A stretch of 14,625 nucleotides of DNA. Source: Gloeopeniophorella convolvens (lineage: Eukaryota > Basidiomycota > Agaricomycetes > Russulales). The position numbers and the translations under genes were made by a program. The notes below the pieces were generated by a model that saw nothing but the letters and a program-made list of their open reading frames with translations, ran no database searches and was not told the DNA's origin. Location: the NCBI GenBank assembly GCA_022496205.1, contig WTXD01000251.1:1-14625 (forward strand), given 5' to 3'. Each line of letters starts with the position of its first letter. The first letter of the stretch is position 1. This document shows, one piece after another, positions 1 to 6,937 of this stretch.

Positions 1-394
1 AGTTTGGAGCACCGTATAGAGTCCATGCTCGTCAGACCAGAAAGCAAGCTAGGCGCGGCTCGGGTGTGAGCGCAAGGCTAACATCGTGACGATATACATA
101 CTTACTATCGATAAGATTTCACTTCGGATTATGTTGGCGAAGACAACAACCAACAAAGAGCAAGTATAAACGAGCGCCATGGGCGGGCGACCAGGCAAAG
201 GAAGGCGCGCACCTTGATAGAACGTCCGTTGGAGCGTCGATGGAGGGTTTCTCCCCGCGGGCGCGCTCAGCGCTAGGATGAACCACCACTCGACAGCCTC
301 GTTGGACGCGTTCGGGTGGACTCGGTTGACGATCGAACGGCGGCATGTATCACGTGGGAGGAAGACAGACGCCACCGAATCTGCGAGTGCATCA
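1..394. other. Left-edge intergenic sequence, no gene recognised
   Basis: Short overlapping open frames occur on both strands, but none has a recognisable domain, a plausible splice structure or a convincing start. Nothing functional can be supported here. The stretch ends where the 17-bp left inverted repeat of the candidate element begins. Confidence 0.5.
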
Positions 395-411
395 CATCAC
401 CAAAACCCGAA
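395..411 (+). repeat. Left 17-bp inverted end of the candidate element
   Basis: Sequence catcaccaaaacccgaa, an exact reverse complement of 3292-3308. A perfect 17-mer pair in a window this size is unlikely by chance. Confidence 0.65.
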
Positions 412-719
412 GAAAATTTTGGACCCTTATAAGGCCCTATAAGGTCAAAAGGGTCGACCAGGATGAGAGATCCATGGCACCCTGGTCGATTCGGCGAGTT
501 GTATCTCGATTCTACCAGAGCCAGGTAATTTTGCGGTACCCTTGTAGTTCCACCCATTATTGTAATTTTCGGCATCCATACAAACCACTGCAGGTATCAA
601 GGCCTGGTCAAGTGAGCTCAATCTTATCGCGCGCTACAAGCCACTTTCGTCTACCATAACTTGCAATGCCTTGTCCTTCCATCAGCCATCGAAATGAGCA
701 TTCAAAACACATAAATTTT

Positions 720-734
720 GGACTCCTGGAGTCC
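720..734. repeat. Short perfect palindrome, 7-bp arms
   Basis: ggactcc-t-ggagtcc, preceded by the aaatttt motif that also follows the left end of the element. It could be a subterminal element motif. No known role. Confidence 0.35.
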
Positions 735-856
735 TCATAACGTTGTAGCTACGTCCTTACTCCACGCTAACATGATCCGACCGACGCGTGCATCCCTGAA
801 GTTTCCTGAAGGCGTTCGAGCGGACCTGCTGCTCTTCGAGGATAATGGGGCTGTAA

Positions 857-1045
857 CGGACGCAAGCACAGGAGCAGGAGCGGGTGCAGGAACTTGAACA
901 GGTGCAGGCACGGGCATGGGAGCCAGGGCCACGAGAATGGCTGGAGAAGGAGGAGCACGGAGATGTGGAGGGTGTTAGGACATGTGTGCCGTGTAAGGGT
1001 GCGAACAGCTGCGGGATGAGGATGTCGGATGCCAGACCATGTTAG
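857..1045 (+). pseudogene. Coding relic: Glu/Gln-rich helix followed by a CxxC segment
   Basis: The frame is open from just after a stop at 854-856 to a TAG at 1043-1045. It encodes a charged stretch of the type QEQERVQELEQVQAR, which looks like a coiled coil, then a Cys-containing stretch TCVPCKGANSC. There is no start codon or credible full-length gene around it, and the neighbouring sequence is interrupted in all frames. The pattern (charged helix, then a CxxC cluster) recalls repeat-associated or gag-like proteins of agaricomycetes. That is only a resemblance, and no family can be named. The same DNA read on the other strand gives low-complexity Pro/Ala text, so composition alone might explain the pattern. 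Confidence 0.2.
865..920. repeat. Degenerate GGTGCA/GGAGCA hexamer low-complexity tract
   Basis: Imperfect repeats of ggagca, gggtgc and ggtgca. Translated on the minus strand they give alternating Pro-Ala-Val. This tract underlies the apparent coding frames on both strands here. Confidence 0.5.
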
Positions 1046-1471
1046 CAGGAGAAGACAATGAGTGTGTGCGGGACGCACCATAGCGGAGTCGGTTTCCCAT
1101 TTGCGGCACACCGCGCATACACGCCGAGGTCATCAGCCGTACTGGTGGGGCTTTGCTCATGGGCTCGCAGTGGGGGATTGCGGAGCGGCGCCGCGGGAAT
1201 GCGCATGGTGCCACACCAGTCTGAGGGTGCGTCAGTGTGGGAGGGTGATGATGCTGTGGCTGCAGTGTCCAGTGGGTGCATCCGCTGCCGCCTGAGCTTG
1301 GGTGACGGGACGGCGGTTCAATGGCGCATGGTACAGCGCACCAGGTGGAAACCACGTTGACATGGGAGGGCGTCGGTGATGCTGCGATAGAGCTGGTGCT
1401 GTGTGCGCAAGCTTGTGGCGGCAGCGGCGGCAAAACCGTGTGGGGACCAGCCGAAAGTGGCGGCGTGATCA

Positions 1472-1767
1472 CACTCGTCAGAGCGCAGCCGTGGCGGTCT
1501 GATGCTGCGCTCGATAGTGCACTGGATGCCGCGTGCATGGTCACGGAACGGCAGGGGCGGTGAGTCGGATGTGGTGACAGAAACACCATCTTCGATCATA
1601 AAAGCGGGGCCACGCTCGTTAGAGCGCCGCGGCAGAGTCCGCGATAGTGCACGACGTAGCAGCGAGGCCCTATGCGTGCGGTCGCATAACGGCGGGGGTG
1701 GTAAGTTGGGTATGATGACGGTATCACCATCCTCGTCTAGGAATCTAAAGCCGCACTTGTCAGAGCG
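1472..1767. repeat. Diverged 141-bp tandem repeat, two full units plus the start of a third
   Basis: The box TYRTYAGAGCG (tcgtcagagcg, tcgttagagcg, ttgtcagagcg) ends at 1485, 1626 and 1767, so the spacing is exactly 141 bp twice. The units also share a caccatc-ttcgat / caccatc-ctcgtc segment and a gatagtgcac segment. In the minus-strand frame the period is exactly 47 codons, with RSDKCGFRFLDEDGD against RSNERGPAFMIEDGV and RSDEC opening the third unit. The copies differ at many positions, so the duplication is old. No known domain is recognised, and a non-coding minisatellite fits equally well. Confidence 0.55.
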
Positions 1768-1846
1768 CAGCGGAGAAGTTGAGGGGCACGTGTTGGCGCA
1801 CCACCTCATGGTCGTGTTTCCGGGCGATGCGGTTTGCCGCCGCAGC

Positions 1847-1996
1847 GCGGTCGTGTCACCTTAGTTTGCAACGAGGCCATGCAATGAAGATTGTGGTGGT
1901 GGCATTGTGACCGGGGGGGGAGGGGGCGCGGGCGCGAGAGCAGGCACGCAGTCGCTGTTTTCGCTGACAGGACCGTGTGGCGAGCAGTGCACTGGC
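1847..1996 (+). repeat. Diverged direct duplication, copy A (partner 2502-2650)
   Basis: Starts with gcggtcgtgtc, identical to 2502-2512, and continues as a loose match: cttagtttgcaacgaggc here against cttggttcaaaacgaggc there, then a gtggtggcattgtgac-type segment. The match fades after roughly 150 bases. It supports the view that the interior of the element was built by repeated duplication. Confidence 0.4.
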
Positions 1997-2501
1997 AAAG
2001 TTATCGGTCAGTTGGTCAGTCGGGGGCTGAGGGAGTAGGGACATGCCTGGAAGCTCACCTCAAAGCCAGCTGTGCATATGTAAGTACTATAAGACTGGGG
2101 AGCAGGCCACTGTCATCGTGAGAGGAGGAGACGGAGACGACGAAAATTTCCTCAAGCCGTTTGCATCACGTGTCATGCATCACCCATCACGCCATCATGC
2201 GCAATACCCCTTGCAGCATTGATCTACTGATCTAATCTACGCATAATGCGAGTCCGTGCAGATCTTGCGTTCATGCGCCTACCGCCTGCGCCTTCACCGC
2301 TGCTGCACCTGCCGCTACTGCCTCCAACGCCCCTGCCAGTGCAGCACGCACTGCTAGTACTATCGCAGTCGATTGTCGCAGTGCCTCAGCGACAGCACGG
2401 CACTGCTGCCACCAAGGCAACACGGTGTGTGCACAACTCGCAGCAGCAACGGTGCCTCCTCAGGCTTCCCACTGTGTCACAAACAAAACTCGTGGCGACG
2501 C

Positions 2502-2650
2502 TGCGGTCGTGTCGTCTTGGTTCAAAACGAGGCTGTTCGGCGGATTTTGCGGCGTGGTTGTCGTGACGAGTCAGGGCATGGGCACGGGAGCTGGCGCACA
2601 GCCGCTGGTTTCGTCAATGGTCCCGCGCAGCAGCGGCAGAGTTTGCACCA
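2502..2650 (+). repeat. Diverged direct duplication, copy B (partner 1847-1996)
   Basis: The second copy of the repeat, about 655 bp downstream in the same orientation. It shares the 11-base start gcggtcgtgtc and scattered identity over about 150 bases. The overlapping open frames here on both strands shift with the repeats and show no domain. Confidence 0.4.
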
Positions 2651-3175
2651 GGCACATGTTGCTGCATCACGTCACGGCTGCGCTACGCAGCTTAACCTGC
2701 TGCGCCAGCGCGTCGATGTCGTCGTGGACAGTACAGGGCTGTACGACATGGATCGTGTGTGCATGTCATCCTGCGAGGCGCTCGTGTGGGAGTGGCTGGC
2801 CGACGGGAGTGAATTTATGGATGAGGGCTCGGTGGAGACAGGAGCAATGCGCTGAGGAGGTGGCAGATACAGTGGTGGCGGTGATCTTGCATTGTGGCGA
2901 GAGCTGGGAGGGACCGTGCTGGTTGTGATGTTGCACACGAACCGTGTCGTCGCCCGACAGCATGCACCATGCTATGGTGTCTACTGGCCCTTGCATCGCC
3001 TTGCTGAATTCGATGAACTTGTGCGACGGTGTGATAATGCTGGCCGGAACCACAAGGGGTGGCAAGTCAATGCAGTTTCCGGTCACCGATCGCCAAGGGT
3101 CCATGGCAAGCCGTGGCACCCCGACAACCTCCTGTAATAACCGGGTCTCATCTCACAGTTTCGATCTCGCAAATA

Positions 3176-3195
3176 CCCGAGCTTGCCCGAGCTTG
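3176..3195. repeat. Perfect 10-bp tandem duplication (cccgagcttg x2)
   Basis: Two adjacent copies of cccgagcttg near the right end of the candidate element, flanked by two aataaccgg motifs (3136-3144 and 3244-3252). Clustered subterminal motifs are common in DNA transposons. That reading is an inference. Confidence 0.5.
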
Positions 3196-3291
3196 CCTAT
3201 CGATGAATTCTCGATCCGGAAGATACACGGCCATACCGGGCGCAATAACCGGACCCGGAACCCTTCCGGGCCGCAAGGGCCCGCAAGAAGT

Positions 3292-3308
3292 TTCGGGTTT
3301 TGGTGATG
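3292..3308 (-). repeat. Right 17-bp inverted end of the candidate element
   Basis: ttcgggttttggtgatg, the exact reverse complement of 395-411. Confidence 0.65.
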
Positions 3309-3884
3309 CAACAAACGCGAACATACGAACAGGAGACGCCCCGCGAAGCCGATAGCAGTGACCAGATGAAGGGTCATTGGTGAGAACATGATACCCGGCT
3401 GCTGTTTGAAAACATCTGAACTGGTTGCCCTCACTAAGTACGGGCGAGACTGGCGAAAAAAAAAGGCGTCGACCGCACGAGAAGAGAGCGTTTGCCACAC
3501 TTAGTCGTCACCACATGGTTCAAGAAATCAAAGCCTGCTGCTACCCGGTGTGTGACGATATCCAATAAATCGGGCTTGAACGCCAGGTATAGAATGCGAC
3601 TGGTGTCAAGCCCGAACCCAATTCAGACTTTGTCGAAAGATCCAAACCTCTCAGAACCGAGAAGACGTGAAGGAAAGCGTGTTGCTGAAGGATGCAACAG
3701 ATACCAGGTGTTCGTGCATTGGTTGCCTCTGCCTCACATCCAACTTTGAACTGATACGGCGATCGCAGGCGCACAGATCATGGCGCGAACAAGCAACTTC
3801 GTCTGCAATAAGTCCAGGCGGTATCGAGATAGAGCGGGAGCAGGCAGATATGTGATGCTTCCCGCTACAGCAGGAGGCCAGATA
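3309..3884. other. Intergenic sequence between the element and acyltransferase block 1
   Basis: No gene is supported. There is an A9 run at 3456-3464 and a small inverted pair cgggcttga / tcaagcccg around 3570-3613 that could form a hairpin. The open frames are short, lack domains and overlap on both strands. Confidence 0.5.
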
Positions 3885-4046
3885 GCCTCTGTCGCATCCT
3901 ACGCTAGTGTTTTCCACCTTGTAGGCTTTGAACGTGATGTGGACGTTGGTTATGCTGCGGCTGCTGCGGCGGAGGAAGCCACGACAAGCGACGCCGCAGC
4001 CTGATCATGAGAGGGCTCGAGTCGGAGCCCAGCGCTCGGTGCGGCC

Positions 4047-4070
4047 GGTGCGGGCCGATCGTGTCATGTC
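4047..4070 (+). promoter_or_regulatory. Conserved upstream box of copy 1
   Basis: A 24-base stretch with core tgcgggccgatcgtgtcatg is identical to 6729-6752 upstream of copy 2 and nearly so upstream of copy 3 (9642-9663). It lies about 370 bp upstream of the ATG in copies 1 and 3, in flanks that are otherwise more diverged. A candidate transcription-factor site, factor unknown. Confidence 0.4.
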
Positions 4071-4390
4071 GACAGCGGCTGCGGACCTCTGCGGACCCGC
4101 CCGGGTGCCATGATCAATTGCCTTGCTGCAAGGTTACATTCAACGTTCAAACGTTCAGAACGTCCAATATCAACTTGCTCTCAACCTCTGGCTTTATCAC
4201 CCCCGGCCGTCCTCATTCACAGACCTGACAGCGTCCACTCAACGTCCGCTTGCAAGATTTGGATGACCCCGCCAGCTCAGGCACCTTCGCTCCGACGGCC
4301 TCCTCGGCGCGCGCCCGACGATATTTTCGAAGCGTGTTTTGTTTCCGCAGCGCGCAGCGACGGCTCTAGCGCTTACACCCGTCGTCCATC

Positions 4391-4398
4391 ATTTAAAG
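4391..4398 (+). promoter_or_regulatory. TATA-like box of copy 1 (atttaaag)
   Basis: An atttaaag motif about 43-50 bp upstream of the start at 4441. Copy 3 has tatttaaag at the same relative place. This is consistent with a short 5' UTR and with the first-exon start chosen here. Confidence 0.45.
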
Positions 4399-4489
4399 TG
4401 TCGTGGTGAACACCCCAGTGCTATATTAGTGGACCCGCCAATGTTATTCAAGCAGAAGGATGCCAGTGGTCTCGAGCTTCGCGCTCCCG

Positions 4490-4542
4490 GTGAGACTAAT
4501 TCAGGTTGCGTGCACGACGAGAGCTGACACTACCTTCATAAG
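4490..4542 (+). other. Phase-1 intron of copy 1 (53 nt)
   Basis: Donor gtgaga, branch site ctgac at 4524-4528, acceptor ataag. It aligns base for base with introns in the other two copies and joins the MLFKQKD exon to the conserved MEKWYIALHD segment in frame. Confidence 0.75.
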
Positions 4543-4955
4543 GCCCCATGGAGAAATGGTACATAGCGCTTCACGACCAGAAGCAATTCCACGCTGCCGG
4601 CGCGACGAGCAGAATCCACCCACCACCGACGACCATATTGAACCAGGCCGTAGTATTCGCCGCATTTGGAAAGCTCATTTCCCAATATGCCGCCCTGGGA
4701 ATCAGGCTCGAAGGACCATCCGAACGCAAGCCACGCTTTTCTCGACTTCCCGAGATCGACTTGACGAAGGTTGTCGAGTTTGTCCAGCTTTCCGAGGATG
4801 CAGACCGAGACGCAGTTGTGCGTGCGAATCTAGAGTCGAAGTACTCGTCGCCTCTCGGGGACTTTGAGACCACACCTCTATGGCGTGCAGTCGTCATCCT
4901 CCCTCCCACATCATCGGACCACTCGGAGCATGGCGTCGACATCACTTTCTACGTC

Positions 4956-4976
4956 CACCACACCATCGGCGACGGC
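4956..4976 (+). other. HHTIGDG active-site motif of copy 1
   Basis: An HHxxxDG motif, diagnostic of the condensation / alcohol acetyltransferase / BAHD-type acyltransferase fold. It is identical in all three copies (7452-7472 and 10537-10557). Confidence 0.85.
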
Positions 4977-5975
4977 ATGGCCGCCTGCAACTTCCCTCGC
5001 CTACTCATCGAGACACTCAGCACTGTCGACCCAGCCTCGAAGGTCGCCACGGAACCGATTGTGGACGTCCCCATTCTCCCACTAGAGCCGGAACTGGAGT
5101 CCCTGGTCAAATTCTCTATGAGCTGGTCATTCGTCCTCGGATCCTTCTGGAAGGAGTGGTTCCCCCGCAAGCGCGAGGGTATGTGGCTCGGGCCCCCATC
5201 AAGTCTGGTTCGTTCGAGGCTGGCCACATCAATCGCGTGTATTCCCCAACAATCGTTTCCGCGCTCGTCGAGGCATGCCGCACACACAACACGACCGTCA
5301 CATCCCTCCTCTCGGCAATCCTCGCCCGCGAGCTGCTCGTCGTACTACCCGATGCGGCATCCGTCTCCGTCGGGCTCCCGATCTCCCTCCGGCGGTTCAT
5401 CAAGACACCCGAGAGCGTGCCAACGTTTGGCTCTTTCGTCGCGAGCGTGACGGTGGAAACGGCGCGCGAGACGCAAGGCCCATTGTGGGACAGCGCGGTG
5501 CGCGCGCACGAGACCGTCAAGGCTCGCCTTGCGCATGGCCCGCGCGACTTCGACTGTGGACTGCTGCCCTTTGTGTGGGACGTGCGCGGGATCCTGAGCG
5601 CGCGCCTGAAGAAGGGGGAGTACGATGTGTCAGCCTGCATCTCCAACGTGGGCGTGGTCGACGGCAGCGCGCAAGTCGGGTGGCGCATCTCGCGGACCAT
5701 GTTCTCCCAGAGCGCTAACGTCCACTCCGCGCCGGTCTCCCTTAGCGTGTGCACTGTTGCGGGCGGTGACATGTGCATCTGTTTGGATTGGAGACGTGAC
5801 GCTGGCGTGTCGGACGAGTTTATGGAGAAGCTGATGACGAGGGTAGGGGAAGCGATTGAGGAGGTCGTGCGCGAGGCAAGCAACTAGATGCATTCATCTC
5901 ACTAATTTATCTTTCTCTGGTCACATATCTTCGATCGACTCATCCCTTTAGTATCTGCTTTGAGTCCCATAATCC

Positions 5976-6181
5976 TGTTTTCTGTTTGTCTCTAATTGAC
6001 TACAGTCAAACCTAACATCACCCGTACCCATAAAAGTACGTTTTCGGCCATAATCCACGGTGTTGAGACACAGGATTATGCCCACTGGTGCTCCTTAGAA
6101 CCCATGTCCTGCAATGGCTCACAACTTGTATTGACTTCAGCCTTCGAAAAGGCTGTATGGGCCGCAACACGCGAGAGGAAC
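5976..6181. other. Spacer between blocks 1 and 2
   Basis: About 200 bases without a gene. Position 6138-6155 (cagcctt-cgaa-aaggctg, arms overlapping the loop edge) can form a small hairpin of unknown meaning. It is not clearly a terminator, and eukaryotic genes would not need one. Confidence 0.5.
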
Positions 6182-6369
6182 AGCCTGTCACATCCCGCGC
6201 AGAATTAGCGTTTGCCACCTTGTCATTTTTGAACATGGTGTTGACGTTGGTTATGCTGCGTCGGAGGAAGCCACAACAGGTAACGTGGGGGGCCCGGAAC
6301 CGGAACTTTTGGCACGTTTGACAGTGGCGCGTGCAAGACCATCCAGGACCGCATGATCATGCCGAGTCC

Positions 6370-6722
6370 CAACCAGTAGGAGAACTAATTAGTATCGGGA
6401 TGACGTGCCAATGATAGAGAGTCCCGCAAACTGTCCCGCAATTGGTATATCGCATCGGGAAAATAACGCTGTGACAGTTCTGCTAGGCCTTGTCTAATCA
6501 AACAGATCGACTATCATCTGTGATTACTAAGGTCTGCACGTGGAGACTAAGCCTTGTCGCCGGATTGGGCGACGGGCGTGCCAAAAGAGTCCTAATCAAC
6601 GCGCGTCGTCTTCAGCGAGTCTGCTCGTCCGCTGCCTCTGAATCAACCGGCTGCGACGCACTATGCTCGATTCCACGTCGTGTCGACAGACGACCGGAAA
6701 CGGCGCGAGCAGCATAGTACCG
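6370..6722. other. Insertion in the copy-2 promoter, no gene
   Basis: Copies 1 and 3 run directly from the gatcatg...gag segment to the conserved upstream box. Copy 2 has about 350 unrelated bases in between. Near its right edge is an imperfect inverted pair, actatgctcg (6660-6669) and cgagcagcatagt (6706-6718), with a small bulge. No clean target duplication or terminal repeat was seen, so the origin is unknown. Confidence 0.45.
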
Positions 6723-6728
6723 TAGGTC

Positions 6729-6752
6729 GGTGCGGGCCGATCGTGTCATGTC
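6729..6752 (+). promoter_or_regulatory. Conserved upstream box of copy 2
   Basis: Identical over 24 bases to the copy-1 box. Here it lies only about 186 bp upstream of the ATG because of the downstream deletion, about half the distance seen in copies 1 and 3. Confidence 0.4.
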
Positions 6753-6878
6753 AAGAGCGGGTCTGCCATTGCCTAGCTGGAGTCTCGCAAGGTCCCAACA
6801 ATCAATGTCAACTCGCTCCCAACTTCTAGCGTGTTTTGTTTCCGCGGTGACGGTTTCAGCGCTTCCATTCGTCGTCCA

Positions 6879-6888
6879 TGTATTAAGA
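6879..6888 (+). promoter_or_regulatory. Degraded TATA-like box of copy 2 (tgtattaaga)
   Basis: At the position where copies 1 and 3 carry atttaaag, copy 2 has tattaaga. The weakened motif fits a copy whose promoter is decaying. Confidence 0.3.
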
Positions 6889-6937
6889 CGTCGCGGTGCA
6901 CACTAGCGCACACCCCAGCGCTATCCTAAGCCCGCGG

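Larger units (their letters stand above)
395..3308. mobile_element. Candidate decayed, non-autonomous transposon-like element (about 2.9 kb) with inverted ends
   Basis: Seen directly: the 17 bases at 395-411 (catcaccaaaacccgaa) recur as an exact reverse complement at 3292-3308. Just inside both ends, the first hundred or so bases still align loosely in inverted orientation, with gacccttataaggccc on the left against a gggcccttgcggccc-like stretch on the right. The 11-mer aaattttggac at 414-424 is repeated directly at 713-723. The interior is GC-rich, repetitive and lacks any intact gene or recognisable transposase. Inference: an old DNA transposon or its internally deleted derivative, mobilised in trans if at all. 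No clear target-site duplication was found outside the ends, so the exact borders and the superfamily stay open. The alternative is a chance or unrelated inverted pair around plain repetitive DNA. Confidence 0.4.
4441..5887 (+). pseudogene. Alcohol acetyltransferase-like acyltransferase, copy 1, one-base frameshift
   Basis: Model: exon 4441-4489, intron 4490-4542, exon 4543-5887. It encodes the same protein as copy 3, a CoA-dependent acyltransferase of the fungal alcohol acetyltransferase-like group (condensation-domain fold). The start reads MLFKQKDASGLELRAPG, with the Gly codon split by the intron, then MEKWYIALHDQ. The motif HHTIGDG is at residues 155-161 (4956-4976), where the second His and the Asp are the expected catalytic residues. 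At 5193-5197 this copy has five Cs where copies 2 and 3 have six (GPPIK codons). The frame is lost after about residue 233 and terminates at 5450. Read in the shifted frame, the rest is fully open to 5887 and closely matches the other copies, including SNVGVVDG and the C-terminal helix. So there is a single lesion, either a very young pseudogene or a homopolymer sequencing error. If real, the C-terminal half of the enzyme is lost. Confidence 0.8.
3885..5975 (+). repeat. Duplicated block 1: promoter, acyltransferase gene and 3' flank
   Basis: Homologous to about 6182-8470 and 9468-11555 in the same orientation. The similarity starts upstream at a tcgcatcctacg-like sequence, runs through the promoter, first exon, intron and coding region, and continues about 90 bases past the stop (ctcactaattt ... 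catatcttcgatc). The borders are estimated by eye, plus or minus about 20 bases. Confidence 0.8.

Noticed and set aside
975..1589. Minus-strand open frame of about 200 codons in the repeat region
   Set aside because: His/Pro/Ser-rich composition, overlapping open frames on both strands and no domain or splice pattern. It fits GC-rich repeats, not a gene.
2246..2566. Leu/Pro-rich plus-strand frame starting at 2246
   Set aside because: It arises from imperfect CTGC/CCTGC repeats; no domain or homologous pattern, and competing frames overlap it.
5116..5883. Long minus-strand open frames opposite all three acyltransferase copies (also 7493-8194 and 10578-11279)
   Set aside because: They recur because the copies are homologous and GC-rich at third codon positions. 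The sense protein explains the conservation, and the antisense products show no domain.
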